From contig NZ_UWYY01000002.1 of the NCBI RefSeq assembly GCF_900608595.1, forward strand, positions 248,001-312,000: a stretch of 64,000 nt of DNA. The letters run 5' to 3'. The notes beneath the pieces were generated by a model, which saw nothing but the letters and a program-made list of their open reading frames with translations, made no database searches and was not told where the DNA came from. A program made the position numbers and the translations under genes. Position 1 is the stretch's first letter; each line of letters opens with the position of its first letter. Origin of the DNA: Promicromonospora panici. GTDB lineage: Bacteria; Actinomycetota; Actinomycetes; Actinomycetales; Cellulomonadaceae. Shown here one piece after another: positions 44,263-54,182 of the stretch.

Positions 44263-45102
44263 TCAGGAACCGACGCGGAAACGCACGAACGCGGTCAGGG
44301 AACCGTTCGCGGCGGAGACGTGCTTGCCGACCGTGGTCTTCGGGTCCTTGGCCAGCGGCTGGTCGATGAGAACGACCTCCTTGAAGAAGCCGTTCAGGCG
44401 CCCCTCGACGATCTTCGGCAGGGCGGCCTCGGGCTTGCCCTCGTTCTTCGAGGTCTCCAGAGCGATCGCACGCTCCTTCTCGACGACGTCCGCCGGGACG
44501 TCCTCGCGGGAGAGGTACTTCGGGGCCATCGCCGCGACGTGCTGCGCGACGTCCTTGGCGACCGCCGCACCGGCCTCGTCGGTGACGACGAGGACGCCGA
44601 TCGACGGCGGCAGGTCCTTGGCCGTCTTGTGCAGGTAGGTCGTGACCTTGGGGCCCTCGACGCGCGCGACGCGGCGCAGGACGATCTTCTCGCCCAGCGT
44701 GGCGCCCTGCGAGGCGATGAGGTCGGCGACAGTGCCCTCGGCGGACGGCGCGGCGGATGCCGCGACCTCGTCGGTAGCCCCGGCGGCCGCAGCGGCCTCG
44801 AGAACGGACTCGGCCAGCGCGATGAACTTCTCGTTCTTCACGACGAAGTCGGTCTCGGCGTTCAGCTCGATCATCGTGGCGACCTGGCCGGCCGCGGTGT
44901 CCTCGACCTTGACGGCCACGAGGCCCTCCGAGGCGGTGTTGCCCTCGCGCTTGGCGGCGCGGGCGAGGCCCTTGGTGCGGATGATCTCGATGGCCTTCTC
45001 GGCGTCGCCGTCGGCGGCGTCGAGGGCCTTCTTGACGTCGAGCATGCCGGCGCCGGTCCGCTCACGCAGCGCCTTGATGTCAGCGGCGGTGTAGTTCGCC
45101 AT
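44263..45102 (-). CDS. tsf: Elongation factor Ts
   Basis: EF-Ts recycles EF-Tu by exchanging GDP for GTP. The 279-residue protein starts MANYTAADIKALRERTGAGMLDVKKAL and holds the EF-Tu contact motif ELNAETDFVVKN. It follows rpsB by 105 bases, in the universal rpsB-tsf order; a hairpin between them may give partial termination. Confidence 0.97.
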   Translation of the reverse strand: MANYTAADIKALRERTGAGMLDVKKALDAADGDAEKAIEIIRTKGLARAAKREGNTASEGLVAVKVEDTAAGQVATMIELNAETDFVVKNEKFIALAESVLEAAAAAGATDEVAASAAPSAEGTVADLIASQGATLGEKIVLRRVARVEGPKVTTYLHKTAKDLPPSIGVLVVTDEAGAAVAKDVAQHVAAMAPKYLSREDVPADVVEKERAIALETSKNEGKPEAALPKIVEGRLNGFFKEVVLIDQPLAKDPKTTVGKHVSAANGSLTAFVRFRVGS

Positions 45103-45167
45103 TGTTCTGGTCCTCCGTGCAGTCGTGGTGTTCGTGGGAGGTCATACGACCCGAGGAGCGGTGCGCC

Positions 45168-45196
45168 GACCGGGCCCGCCCGATGCGGACCCGGTC
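45168..45196 (-). terminator. Hairpin after rpsB
   Basis: GACCGGG and CCCGGTC (45168-45174 and 45190-45196) enclose a second short stem CCGC/GCGG. It lies about a dozen bases past the rpsB stop, and tsf follows, so it probably works as a partial terminator or mRNA-stabilising stem. Confidence 0.5.
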
Positions 45197-45207
45197 AGCG
45201 CGACGCG

Positions 45208-46197
45208 TCACTTCTCGGTCTCGGCCTCGGCCTCGGCAGCCTCCGGGGCGGCCTCTGCGGCAGCCTCGGTGACCTCGGGGGCGGCGGCCGGAGCGGCCTC
45301 GACGGCCTCCGCGGCCTCGACGACCTCGGCGGGAGCGGCCGGGGTGGCGGCCTCGGCGGCAGCGGCGGACGCCGCGGCGACGGTGCCCTCGCCGGCCTCG
45401 GCCGGAGCATCGACGGTGCCCTCGCTACCGGCCAGGAGCTCGCGCTCCCACTCGGCCAGCGGCTCGGCGGCGGCCTCGGCCTCAGCACCCGTCTTGCTGC
45501 CACCCGAGTGGCGCTGCATGAGGCCCTCGGCGGCGGCGTCCGCGATCACGCGGGTGAGCAGCGTGACGGAGCGGATCGCGTCGTCGTTGCCCGGGATCGC
45601 GTAGTCGACCATGTCGGGGTCGCAGTTGGTGTCGAGGATCGCGACGACGGGGATGCCCAGCTTGCGGGCCTCGTCCACCGCGAGGTGCTCCTTGTTCGTG
45701 TCGACGATCCAGACGGCCGAGGGAACCTTGGCCATGTCGCGGATACCGCCGAGCGTGCGTGCGAGCTTGTCCTTCTCGCGACGCAGGACCAGGAGCTCCT
45801 TCTTCGTGAGGCCCGAGGCGGCCACGTCGTCGAAGTCGATCTCCTCGAGCTCCTTGAGGCGCTGGAGGCGCTTGTGCACGGTGGTGAAGTTCGTGAGCAT
45901 GCCACCGAGCCAGCGGTGGTTCACGTACGGCATCCCGACGCGGGCGGCCTGCTCGGCAACCGGCTCCTGTGCCTGCTTCTTGGTGCCGACGAAGAGGATC
46001 GAGCCGCCGTGGGCGACCGTCTCCTTGACGAAGTCGTAGGCGCTGTCGATGAAGTGCAGCGACTGCTGCAGGTCGACGATGTAGATGCCGTTGCGCTCCG
46101 TGAAGATGAAGCGCTTCATCTTCGGGTTCCAACGGCGGGTCTGGTGTCCGAAGTGGACACCGCTCTCGAGGAGCTGGCGCATGGACACGACGGCCAT
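45208..46197 (-). CDS. rpsB: 30S ribosomal protein S2
   Basis: The 329-residue protein starts [32 protein letters not shown] and is a full S2 through about residue 235. A tail of about 90 residues made almost only of Ala, Glu, Pro and Val follows, a feature of many Micrococcales S2 proteins with no known function. GAAAGGA precedes the ATG. It heads the rpsB-tsf transcript, divergent from the M23 peptidase gene. Confidence 0.96.
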   Translation of the reverse strand: MAVVSMRQLLESGVHFGHQTRRWNPKMKRFIFTERNGIYIVDLQQSLHFIDSAYDFVKETVAHGGSILFVGTKKQAQEPVAEQAARVGMPYVNHRWLGGMLTNFTTVHKRLQRLKELEEIDFDDVAASGLTKKELLVLRREKDKLARTLGGIRDMAKVPSAVWIVDTNKEHLAVDEARKLGIPVVAILDTNCDPDMVDYAIPGNDDAIRSVTLLTRVIADAAAEGLMQRHSGGSKTGAEAEAAAEPLAEWERELLAGSEGTVDAPAEAGEGTVAAASAAAAEAATPAAPAEVVEAAEAVEAAPAAAPEVTEAAAEAAPEAAEAEAETEK

Positions 46198-46669
46198 GAC
46201 ACGTCCTTTCGGTGCGGTCCGAGATCATCTCGGGGACTCCGCACGCATTTCAGGCGGCCCGGAATGGTGCCCGGGGCGCGGTTGGGTTGGATCGGCACCC
46301 TCGTTGCTCGGTGCCCCTGGCGCCACGCCGTGCCCGACGCCGACCCTGTGGGCCGGACCGCTGCCGGACGCGACTTGATGTGACGCGCGTTGTCGACCGG
46401 GTTCTCCCTGCGGGCAGGCTGTCAGCCGAAGCTGTCCGTCCGCCCGATGGCAGGTGCATGCCGGTCGCGGATGGAAGTCTACCCGAACAGTCCTTGGTAC
46501 GAGGACCCTGCCGCCGGGGCGCGGCTGTGACGTCTCCCGCCCTCGGAGAGACCCTCGCGGCGGCGGGATCAGGAGGCGAGCGCGACCACAGGAGGCACTT
46601 GGGCTCACTTGTGCACAGGCGGCCCTCCGGCGGCCGCTCTGGGTCGCCGCGACGGGTGATGCTCGCCGC
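46198..46669. promoter_or_regulatory. Long divergent intergenic region of rpsB and the M23 peptidase gene
   Basis: These 472 bases contain no convincing gene. On the rpsB side, a stem formed by TGCGG/CCGCA and CCGAGA/TCTCGG (46213-46243) lies just before the rpsB ribosome-binding site and could be an S2 autoregulatory leader hairpin. TAGACT on the minus strand (46476-46481) is a possible rpsB -10, which would give a leader of about 270 bases. I see nothing else that I can name. Confidence 0.4.
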
Positions 46670-47359
46670 ATGACAACTCTCCTGACCCGCACCCCCGGAC
46701 CCGCTCTCGGCCGGTTCCGCGCATCGGTCCTGACCGTGCTGCTCGCCGTCGTTCTCGTCGCGCTCTCGGCAGGCGCCCCCGCTGCCGCGCTGCGCTCCGG
46801 GCCCGACGTCGCGGTCGCGGCGGGGGTGGGCGTTCCGGCGGACGGCGACGTTCCGGTAATTCCGGCGAGCGGCATCCCGCCGGCGGCGACCGGGTACACC
46901 CCGCCCACCGCGACCGGTTACGTCCCGCCCGTGCCTGGCGTCGATCCGCCGTCGGGCGTGGAGCACACGTTCGACCCGCCCGAGGAGGAGTGGGGCGCCG
47001 GACACCGCGGCGTCGACCTCACGGCACCGGAGGGCTCGCCGGTCCTGTCCCCGGGACCGGGAGTCGTGACGTTCGCCGGGCAGGTGGCGCGGCGCGGCGT
47101 CGTCGTGGTCACCCATCCGGACGGCCTCCGCACCAGCCTGGAGCCGGTCGCGGCGTCCGTGCCGGTCGGGACCGCCGTCGCCGCGGGCAGCGCGATCGGC
47201 GTCGTGGAGGGCAAGCCCGCGGGCGGAGGGGACGGCACGACGCCGAACCACTGCGCGCCCCGGTCCTGCGTGCACTGGGGCGTGCGCCGGGGCGAGCGCT
47301 ACATCGACCCGCTGTCGCTCCTGGACCGCCCGCCGATAGTCCTCCTCCCGGACCACTGA
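46670..47359 (+). CDS. M23-family metallopeptidase, secreted
   Basis: The 229-residue protein has a signal peptide (RFRASVLTVLLAVVLVALSA, cleavage near residue 40), a Pro/Thr/Gly linker with the repeat ATGYTPP/ATGYVPP, and an M23 (LytM) domain from about residue 105. The zinc ligands His112 and Asp116 are in GHRGVDL, and the last motif is VHWG with His202. It probably cuts peptidoglycan cross-links or activates such an enzyme. Its place, divergent from rpsB, matches Rv2891 in M. tuberculosis. The ATG at 46670 gives a normal signal peptide; no strong Shine-Dalgarno sequence is seen. Confidence 0.85.
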   Translation: MTTLLTRTPGPALGRFRASVLTVLLAVVLVALSAGAPAAALRSGPDVAVAAGVGVPADGDVPVIPASGIPPAATGYTPPTATGYVPPVPGVDPPSGVEHTFDPPEEEWGAGHRGVDLTAPEGSPVLSPGPGVVTFAGQVARRGVVVVTHPDGLRTSLEPVAASVPVGTAVAAGSAIGVVEGKPAGGGDGTTPNHCAPRSCVHWGVRRGERYIDPLSLLDRPPIVLLPDH

Positions 47360-47398
47360 CCACCCCGGGAGGCCGCCGAGGTCCTGTGGGGGTGCGGG

Positions 47399-48352
47399 TC
47401 AGGCGCGGGGGAAGGCCTGGGCGTAGACGCTACGCAGCCGCTCGGCGTCCACGTGGGTGTAGCGCTGGGTGGTCGCCAGGTTGGCGTGGCCCAGCACTTC
47501 CTGCACGGCGCGCAGGTCGGAGCCGCCCTGCAGCAGGTGCGTGGCGGCGGAGTGCCGGAGTGCGTGCGGCGCGACGTCGTCGACCCCGGCCTGGGCCGCG
47601 AGGCGGTGTACCGCCTCCCGCACCTGCCGCTGCCCCCAGCGTCCGCCACGCTCCCCCACGAGCAGGGCGTCGCCCGTGGCGGCCGTCGCCAGCGCGGGCC
47701 GGCCATGGGTCAGCCACGCCTCGACGGACCGGGCCGCCGGGATGCCGAACGGCACCACCCGCTCCTTGCCGCCCTTGCCGAGCACGCGCACGAGCCGGTC
47801 CCGGGAGTCGACGTGCCCGACGTCGACCGACACCAGCTCGCCCACACGGATCCCCGCGCCGTACAGCAGCTCGGCGGCGACCCACGAGCGCAGGGCCGCC
47901 GGCCGCGACGCGTCGTCGGCCTCGTCCGCGGCGGCCCGGGCGCCGTCGAGCAGGCGGCTCGCCGCCTCCACGTCGAGCACCGTAGGCAGGGTGCGGGGCA
48001 CCTTGGGGCTCGCCAGGCGGGCCGAGGGGTCCACGGGCACCAGCCCCGAGCGGTGCGCCCAGCGCAGGAACGCGCGAGCGGAGGCGCCCCGGCGGGCGAG
48101 CGTGGAGCGGGCGAGCCCACGGTCGGACTGCGAGGCGAGCCAGCCGCGCAGCAGGGTCAGGTCGATGGCATCGAGCCGCGTGCTGCCGTGCCGCATCGCG
48201 TACCGCAGGAGGTCGGTCACGTCCGCCACGTAGGCGCGCCGCGTGTGGGCGGAGTGCCCGCGCTGCGCGTCGAGGTAGCTGGCGAACCGGGAGACGGCGT
48301 CGGACAGCGGCTCGGGTAGCCGAGGCAGGCCGGACAGGTCGGTAAGGTCCAC
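47399..48352 (-). CDS. xerC: Tyrosine recombinase XerC
   Basis: XerC and XerD resolve chromosome dimers at dif. The 317-residue protein has the N-terminal SAM-like core-binding domain (SRFASYLDAQRGHSAHTRRAY) and the catalytic domain with Arg169 (GAGIRVGEL), Lys193, His263 and Arg266 (HALRHSAATHLL), His289 (LGHANL) and the nucleophile Tyr298. Its place between the M23 gene and dprA is the conserved position of the housekeeping xerC, so it is not a phage integrase. It starts at GTG 48352 with no Shine-Dalgarno sequence. Confidence 0.92.
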   Translation of the reverse strand: MDLTDLSGLPRLPEPLSDAVSRFASYLDAQRGHSAHTRRAYVADVTDLLRYAMRHGSTRLDAIDLTLLRGWLASQSDRGLARSTLARRGASARAFLRWAHRSGLVPVDPSARLASPKVPRTLPTVLDVEAASRLLDGARAAADEADDASRPAALRSWVAAELLYGAGIRVGELVSVDVGHVDSRDRLVRVLGKGGKERVVPFGIPAARSVEAWLTHGRPALATAATGDALLVGERGGRWGQRQVREAVHRLAAQAGVDDVAPHALRHSAATHLLQGGSDLRAVQEVLGHANLATTQRYTHVDAERLRSVYAQAFPRA

Positions 48353-48406
48353 GTTTGCCAGTGTGCAACTCGCTCGCCGCCGGGCGAAGAAGGCGCGCCG
48401 CCGCGC

Positions 48407-49684
48407 TCAGCGCCTGAGCCAGCCTCCGCCCTTCTGCTCGGCCAGGCCCATCAGCTCCAGCAGCCCGAGCGCCCCCGTCGCGTCGCCGAGCGCCAGTCCT
48501 GCCGCGCGGGCGATCGAGCGTTCGTGCGCCGGCTTGCGCACGGGCAGGGCATCGAGCACGGCCTTGCCCGCAGCGTCCAAGTCGTCGCCGGGTCGCGACT
48601 CGCCGCGCCGCCGCGGCGCGGTCTCGCCCACGTCACCGACCAGCTCCGCAGCCTCGGCCGCGTCCGTGACGCACACTGCCGCACCGCGGCGCAGCAGCTC
48701 GTGACAGCCCGCGGACGCCATCGACGTGACCGGCCCCGGTACGGCCCCCAGCGGTCGCAGCAGCGTCACCGCATGGTTGGCCGTGGACAGGGCGCCGGAC
48801 CGGACCGAGGCCTCGATCACCACGGTGCCCGACGTCAGCGCCGCGATCAGCCGGTTGCGCTTCAGGAACCGCTGTTTGCCCGGCACCGACCCGGGCGGGG
48901 CCTCCGCCACCACCGCGCCCTGCTCGATGGTCCGCCGCAGCAGGTCGGTGTTGCTCGCGGGGTACAGCCGGTCGACGCCACCCGCCAGGAACGCCACGGT
49001 CGGCGCCCCCGACACGAGCGCACCCCGGTGCGCCTCCGCGTCGATGCCGTTCGCACCGCCGGAGACCACCGTGAACCCGCGGTCGGCCAGGCCGCACGAC
49101 AGCGCCCGCGTCACGCGGATGCCGTAGTCGGTGCAGGCGCGCGAACCCACCAGCGACACCGAACGCTCCGCCAGCCGTGCCAGGTCCGGGTCGCCACGAA
49201 CCCACAGCGACAGCGGGGCCATGGCGCCGAGGCCGGCAAACGCCGTCGGCCAGCGCGAGTCGTCCGGAATCAGGAACGTGCCGCCGTACCGGCCGAGCAC
49301 CGCGAGCTCGCCCTCGGGGTCGAGACGTTCGAGCCGAGGTGCCCAGCGCTGCACGGCGGCCACGACCAGACCGGCCGCTCGCGCCCCTCCGCCGGACGGT
49401 CCCTCCACGGCCGGCCCGGGCAGGTGTCCCGGCGCGTCGGCCCGGCCGCCCGGGTTCGCCGCGCCGCCGCCGATCCGCCGGAGCACGGCGCCGGCGCGCT
49501 CGGGCGCCCGAGCGGCGTCGACCAGCCAGTCGAGCGCCTCGACGGGCCCGAGGTTGCCGACCAGCGCGCCGGCCACCGGATCCCCGGGCTCGGCGATCCG
49601 GCTCCACGCGGCCCGGGCCAGCACCGGGTCGTCGGCGTCGAACCCGAGGCCGGCGCGGGGCAGCTCGAAGAGCGGTTCAGCCAT
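48407..49684 (-). CDS. dprA: DNA-processing protein DprA
   Basis: DprA loads RecA on incoming single-stranded DNA in transformation. The 425-residue protein has the Rossmann-like core with VSLVGSRACTDYG, VVSGGANGIDAEAHRGAL and AEAPPGSVPGKQRFLKRNR, and a C-terminal winged helix. Its start lies 8 bases inside the comM gene, so the two are coupled. The DprA-ComM-YraN set is conserved even in actinobacteria not known to be competent. Confidence 0.93.
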   Translation of the reverse strand: MAEPLFELPRAGLGFDADDPVLARAAWSRIAEPGDPVAGALVGNLGPVEALDWLVDAARAPERAGAVLRRIGGGAANPGGRADAPGHLPGPAVEGPSGGGARAAGLVVAAVQRWAPRLERLDPEGELAVLGRYGGTFLIPDDSRWPTAFAGLGAMAPLSLWVRGDPDLARLAERSVSLVGSRACTDYGIRVTRALSCGLADRGFTVVSGGANGIDAEAHRGALVSGAPTVAFLAGGVDRLYPASNTDLLRRTIEQGAVVAEAPPGSVPGKQRFLKRNRLIAALTSGTVVIEASVRSGALSTANHAVTLLRPLGAVPGPVTSMASAGCHELLRRGAAVCVTDAAEAAELVGDVGETAPRRRGESRPGDDLDAAGKAVLDALPVRKPAHERSIARAAGLALGDATGALGLLELMGLAEQKGGGWLRR

Positions 49685-51224
49685 GGTCGCCCCCCGTGCG
49701 CAGCAGCAGCGCGTTCCCGACGTCAGACACCGTGGGCGCCGCGCGCCCCGCGAGGTCCGCGATGGTCCAGGCCATCCGCAGCACGCGGTCCACGCCGCGC
49801 AGGCTGAGCCGGCCGTCCGTCATCGCCGACTCGATCGGCGAAAGCAGGCCGGGCCGCGGCCTGAGCAGGTCCCGCAGGAACCGCCCCGGCATCTCGGCGT
49901 TGGTCGACCAGGGGGTCTCCGCGAGGCGCGCCCGCGCCGCCTCCCGCGCCGCCAGCACCCGGGCGGCCACCGACGACGTCGCCTCGGACGTGCCCTCCAG
50001 CCGCTCGACGCGGTCGACGGGCTGCACCTCGACCTGCACGTCCACCCGGTCCAGCAGCGGACCGGACAGCCGCGCGAAGTACCGGCGCCGCACCGTGGGC
50101 GAGCAGCTGCACTCCAGCCCTTTGCCGACCGCAAGACCGCACGGACAGGGGTTGGCGGCGAGCACGAGCTGGAACCGGGCCGGGTAGCGCGCCGCGCCGC
50201 CCGACCGGTGGATCACGAGCTCGCCCTGCTCCAGCGGCTGGCGCAGCGTCTCCAGCACCTTGCTGCCGAATTCCGGAGCTTCATCCAAGAACAGCACGCC
50301 GCGGTGCGCCCGCGACACCGCCCCCGGACGAGGGATGCCGGACCCACCACCCACGACCGCCGCCTGGGTGGCCGTATGGTGCGGGTCCTCGAACGGCGGC
50401 CGGCGGATCAGTCCCCCGCCCGGGTCGAAGGTACCCGCCACGGAGTGCACGGCGGTGACCTCGACGGCCTCCCGGTCCGTCAGGTCGGGCAGGATCCCCG
50501 GCAGGCGGGACGCGAGCATGGTCTTGCCCGCACCCGGCGGCCCGACGAGCAGCAGGTGATGGCCGCCCGCGGCAGCCACCTCCAGGGCGGCGCGGGGACG
50601 TTCCTGCCCCATCACGTCCGCCAGGTCGCCGGGCAGCCGCGCGGACAGCGCGGTGCGGGTCGGCCGGACGGCCACCACATCACGCACGAGCTCGGGCGGG
50701 CCGCCGTGCAGCGCCACCACCTCGGCCAGGCTCGCCGCGCCCACGACGCGCGCTCCGGGCACCAGCCGCGCCTCGTCGAGGTCGCCCGCCGCCACCACGA
50801 CGTCCGGGTACCCGGCGTCCACGGCCGCCGCGACCGAGGGCAGCACCCCGCGCACCGGCTGGAGCCGCCCGTCGAGCCCCAGCTCGCCGAGGTGCACCAC
50901 CCGGTCCAGGCCCTGCCGGCTCAGCCCGGCGGACGACGGTCCCTCAGCACCCGCCAGGATCGCCACCGCGATCGCCAGGTCGTACGCGCTGCCCTGCTTG
51001 CGCAGCGACGCCGGCGACAGGTTCACCGTGATCTTCCGGACGGGCCACGGCAGCCCGGTGGAGGTCACCGCCGCCCGCACCCGGTCGCGGGACTCGCTGA
51101 GGGCGGCGTCGGGCAGCCCCACCAGCGTGAACCCGGGGACCGACGCCGCGAGGTGCGCCTGCACCTCCACCACGTGGCCCTGCATCCCGACGAGCGACAC
51201 CGCCCGCGTGGTCGCGATGCCCAT
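49677..51224 (-). CDS. YifB/ComM-family Mg-chelatase-like AAA ATPase
   Basis: ComM is a hexameric helicase that aids branch migration when foreign DNA is integrated. The 515-residue protein has an N-terminal Lon-protease-like fold (GFTLVGLPDAALSESRDRV), Walker A in GPPGAGKTMLASRLPG, Walker B in GVLFLDEAPEF, and the C-terminal MgChl_C domain (ANPCPCG). The ATG at 51224 overlaps the yraN stop (TGATG). Confidence 0.93.
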   Translation of the reverse strand: MGIATTRAVSLVGMQGHVVEVQAHLAASVPGFTLVGLPDAALSESRDRVRAAVTSTGLPWPVRKITVNLSPASLRKQGSAYDLAIAVAILAGAEGPSSAGLSRQGLDRVVHLGELGLDGRLQPVRGVLPSVAAAVDAGYPDVVVAAGDLDEARLVPGARVVGAASLAEVVALHGGPPELVRDVVAVRPTRTALSARLPGDLADVMGQERPRAALEVAAAGGHHLLLVGPPGAGKTMLASRLPGILPDLTDREAVEVTAVHSVAGTFDPGGGLIRRPPFEDPHHTATQAAVVGGGSGIPRPGAVSRAHRGVLFLDEAPEFGSKVLETLRQPLEQGELVIHRSGGAARYPARFQLVLAANPCPCGLAVGKGLECSCSPTVRRRYFARLSGPLLDRVDVQVEVQPVDRVERLEGTSEATSSVAARVLAAREAARARLAETPWSTNAEMPGRFLRDLLRPRPGLLSPIESAMTDGRLSLRGVDRVLRMAWTIADLAGRAAPTVSDVGNALLLRTGGDHG

Positions 51225-51655
51225 CAGGCCACCGACTCGATGTGCTCGACGACGGCGCGACCCTGCTGCTGCAGCGTCACCGCCACGACGTCGATCCGGA
51301 TGGCCCCGAAGCGCGTGCGCTGATCCGACAGCACCGGTACCGGGCTGCCCGGCGTCGCCTCCTCGGCCAGCCGCGCCGCGGCGAGCCGCTCCCGGAACAC
51401 GGTGAGCCACTGCCCCGTGAGCCGTTTGATGCGAGCCAGCTTGCGGGGCGTGACCGCCTCCGCCGGGTGGCCGAACCCGTGCCCCGACCGCGTCTTGACC
51501 TCGACCACCACGAGCACGTCACCGTCGAGGGCGACGATGTCGAGCTCCCCGTCCTTGCCGCGCCAGTTGGTGTCCAGCACCTCCCAGCCGCGCTCCGCCA
51601 CGTGCCGCAGGGCTACCCGCTCGCCGTACCGGCCCACGCCGTCCTTCTTCGCCAT
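51224..51655 (-). CDS. YraN/UPF0102 family endonuclease-like protein
   Basis: The 143-residue protein has the Holliday-junction-resolvase-like fold of this family: GRYGERVALRHVAERGWEVLDTNWR, then GELDIVALDGDVLVVVEVKTR, where the E-x-K of VEVKTR and the GELD Asp form the PD-(D/E)XK site. The exact role is unknown. I chose ATG 51655 because GGAGGTGG lies 6 bases upstream; the GTG at 51664 has no room for it. It heads the yraN-comM-dprA transcript. Confidence 0.9.
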   Translation of the reverse strand: MAKKDGVGRYGERVALRHVAERGWEVLDTNWRGKDGELDIVALDGDVLVVVEVKTRSGHGFGHPAEAVTPRKLARIKRLTGQWLTVFRERLAAARLAEEATPGSPVPVLSDQRTRFGAIRIDVVAVTLQQQGRAVVEHIESVA

Positions 51656-51856
51656 CGCGTCCACCTCCGTGACCAGCCTTGGTCACGAAGGGGGCCGCCC
51701 GGCGGCACCGCTCTCCCGTCTGTGCACAGATCGACGATCCACAGGTACGAGGTAACGCTCGGACCGTTGGAATCCCGTCAGGAGGGTCTGTGCCGGCCCT
51801 CGACGAGTTTCAGGCGGACGGGCGAGGCGAGCCGGTCCGGCCACGACCGCGCACGG

Positions 51857-52156
51857 TCAGAGCGCGAGCTCCGCCTTCGCCAGCTCCTCGACGTTCACGT
51901 CCTTGAACGTCACGACGCGCACCGACTTCACGAAGCGCGCGGAGCGATAGACGTCCCACACCCAGGCATCACCGAGCCGCAGCTCGAAGTACACCTCGCC
52001 CGCCGCGGACCGCACCTGCAGGTCCACCTGGTTGGCCAGGTAGAACCGGCGTTCGGTCTCCACCACGTAGGAAAACAGGCCCACCACGTCGCGGTACTCG
52101 CGATAGAGCGCGAGCTCCATCTCCGTCTCGTAGTTCTCGAGGTCTTCGGCGCTCAC
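51857..52156 (-). CDS. DUF2469 family protein
   Basis: The 99-residue acidic protein VSAEDLENYETEMELALYRE... is a near-invariant actinobacterial family without a known activity; M. tuberculosis Rv2901c occupies the same place. It is soluble and its end, FKDVNVEELAKAEL, is typical. I chose GTG 52156; longer in-frame starts lie within rnhB. It follows rnhB by 7 bases. The ~200 bases between it and yraN hold a short hairpin (51669-51686) and no gene. Confidence 0.88.
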   Translation of the reverse strand: MSAEDLENYETEMELALYREYRDVVGLFSYVVETERRFYLANQVDLQVRSAAGEVYFELRLGDAWVWDVYRSARFVKSVRVVTFKDVNVEELAKAELAL

Positions 52157-52163
52157 GACGACA

Positions 52164-52856
52164 TCATCCCACCGACGCCTCGGTTCCGGGCAGGTTCCAG
52201 GATCTGCGGTGCTGCGGCGTCGGCCCGTGCAGCCCGAGGGCGTCCATATGGGACTCCGTGCTGTAGCCCTTGTTCTGGTCCCAGGCGTACTCGGGATGTC
52301 GCTGCGCCAGCTCGACCAGGATCGCGTCACGCTCCACCTTGGCCAGCACGCTCGCGGCGGCCACGGAGGTGCAGGTCATATCAGCCTTGATCAGCGTCCG
52401 GACGGCGGGCGCCGGGAGGTCGTCGTCCAGGGCGTCCGTCGCAGCGAACAGGTCGAGCGACGGCGCGGAGAGCCAGTCGTGCTTGCCGTCCAGCACGACG
52501 ACGTCGATGTCGCCGCACATGAGCCGTACCTGCGCGAGCGCGCGGCGTCCGGCCTTGCGCAGGGCCGCGATGATCCCGATCTCGTCGATCTCGGCCGGCC
52601 CGGCGTGGCCGACACCCCAGGCCACCGCCCACCGCCGCACGGCCGGCGCGATGGCCTCACGCGCGGCCGGCGTCAGGAGCTTCGAGTCGGCAACGCCCTT
52701 CGGCCCGGTGCGCGTGGCGGCGTCCACCACCACGACGCCCACGCTGACGGGGCCGGCGAGGGCGCCACGGCCCACCTCGTCCATGCCCGCCACGAGGCGG
52801 GCGCCGGAGGCGAGAAGTGCTCGTTCCTGTCGCAGCGTGGGTACCGTCCGGACCAC
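52164..52856 (-). CDS. rnhB: Ribonuclease HII
   Basis: RNase HII nicks at ribonucleotides embedded in DNA. The 230-residue protein has the first catalytic motif [15 protein letters not shown] (Asp and Glu) and the later Asp residues in [11 protein letters not shown] and [19 protein letters not shown]. Its GTG abuts the lepB stop with no gap, so the two are coupled. Confidence 0.95.
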   Translation of the reverse strand: MVRTVPTLRQERALLASGARLVAGMDEVGRGALAGPVSVGVVVVDAATRTGPKGVADSKLLTPAAREAIAPAVRRWAVAWGVGHAGPAEIDEIGIIAALRKAGRRALAQVRLMCGDIDVVVLDGKHDWLSAPSLDLFAATDALDDDLPAPAVRTLIKADMTCTSVAAASVLAKVERDAILVELAQRHPEYAWDQNKGYSTESHMDALGLHGPTPQHRRSWNLPGTEASVG

Positions 52857-53678
52857 CTACTCCCCCGCGGGAGGCGCGTCGGGGACAGCGCTGAAGACGT
52901 CGTCGGGCCGGCTCTGCCAGTCCAGCCGGTTCAGCGGCCACACGGTGGCGAACGCCGTCCCCACCACGTTCTCGACGGGCACGAACCCGCCCCCCGGCTT
53001 GCCGCGGTTGTAGCGCGAGTCCATCGAGTCCTGGCGGTTGTCGCCCATCACCCACAGCATGTCCTCGGGCACGGTGACGTCGAACTGGTCCTGGCTCGGG
53101 ATCGACCCGGGCTTGATGTAGCTCGTCTCGTCGATCGGCGTGCCGTTCACCGACACGCGCCCCTCGGCGTCGCAGCAGACGACCTTGTCACCGGGCAGCC
53201 CGATCAGGCGCTTGATGAGGTGGTCGCCGGTGTCCTGCGGCAGCAGGCCCACGGTGGTCAGGAACGAGACCAGGGCGTCGCCGACCGGCCCGCGCTCCGG
53301 CGGGACGTACGGCGGCAGCCAGTCGCCCGGGTCCACGAAGACGACGATGTCCCCGTGCTGCAGGTCGAACGGCCCCGGCGTCAGCCGCGACGCCATGACG
53401 CGGTCGCCCTCCGTGAGCGTGTCCTCCATGGAGGCGCTCGGAATGTAGAACGGCTGGACCAGCAAGGTCTTGATGAGCCAGGACAGGATCAGCGCGCTGA
53501 CCACGATGATCCCGATCTCCTTGAGCATCGCGACCAGGCCCGACTGCTGCTTCCTCGGCTCCCGACCGTGCGCTGCCCCACCCCGACGATGCGCCCCGCT
53601 GTTCTCCCACGGATCTGCTGCGCTCAAGGGCGTCCCATCGATAGGGGTGGGCGGCGCCACCCGGTCGAAACTCGTCAC
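52857..53678 (-). CDS. lepB: Signal peptidase I
   Basis: LepB removes signal peptides on the outer face of the membrane. The 273-residue protein has a cytoplasmic tail of about 50 residues, a single membrane helix (about 54-75), catalytic Ser83 in PSASMEDTL, general base Lys156 in HLIKRLIGLPGDKV, and the box E motif VMGDNRQDSMDSR. The GTG start has only a weak ribosome site. It lies downstream of rplS, the order seen in other actinobacteria. Confidence 0.95.
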   Translation of the reverse strand: MTSFDRVAPPTPIDGTPLSAADPWENSGAHRRGGAAHGREPRKQQSGLVAMLKEIGIIVVSALILSWLIKTLLVQPFYIPSASMEDTLTEGDRVMASRLTPGPFDLQHGDIVVFVDPGDWLPPYVPPERGPVGDALVSFLTTVGLLPQDTGDHLIKRLIGLPGDKVVCCDAEGRVSVNGTPIDETSYIKPGSIPSQDQFDVTVPEDMLWVMGDNRQDSMDSRYNRGKPGGGFVPVENVVGTAFATVWPLNRLDWQSRPDDVFSAVPDAPPAGE

Positions 53679-53834
53679 GAGGTAACTCTGTCACCTCGAA
53701 GCGTCCCCGGCGAAATGGTCTCGCGGGTGAACACGGACCCCGTCGGATATCACCACAGACCGGGGCAGGTACGACGTCGGCCGCCACCCTCGAACCGAGG
53801 ATGACGGCCGGCGCCGATTTGCGTGCTGAAAGCG

Positions 53835-54182
53835 TCAGGCGTCGCGCTTCTCGCGGATCTTCGCCTTCTTGCCGCGCAGCTCGCGCAGGTAGTACAGCTT
53901 CGCGCGGCGGACGTCACCGCGGGTCACGACCTCGATCGACTCGATGGTCGGCGCGTGCAGCGGGAACTTGCGCTCCACGCCCACGCCGAAGCTGACCTTG
54001 CGGACCGCGAACGTCTCGCCGATCCCGCCGCCGTGGCGGGAGATGACGACGCCCTGGAACGCCTGGATACGAGAGCGGTTGCCCTCGACGACCTTGACGT
54101 TGACCTTGACCGTGTCGCCGGCGCGGAACTCCGGGATGTCGGACCGCAGTGAGGCGGTGTCGATCATGTCGAGCTTCTGCAT
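53835..54182 (-). CDS. rplS: 50S ribosomal protein L19
   Basis: The 115-residue protein [20 protein letters not shown]... is L19, which lies at the 30S-50S interface. I chose ATG 54182, with GGAGAG upstream, over an in-frame start seven codons earlier. It is 254 bases from trmD and appears to have its own promoter (CAGAAT at 54364-54369). Confidence 0.96.
   Translation of the reverse strand: MQKLDMIDTASLRSDIPEFRAGDTVKVNVKVVEGNRSRIQAFQGVVISRHGGGIGETFAVRKVSFGVGVERKFPLHAPTIESIEVVTRGDVRRAKLYYLRELRGKKAKIREKRDA

Noticed and set aside
47399..48352. XerC gene as a sign of a mobile island
   Set aside because: Its neighbours (M23 peptidase, dprA, comM) and sequence match the chromosomal dimer-resolution recombinase.
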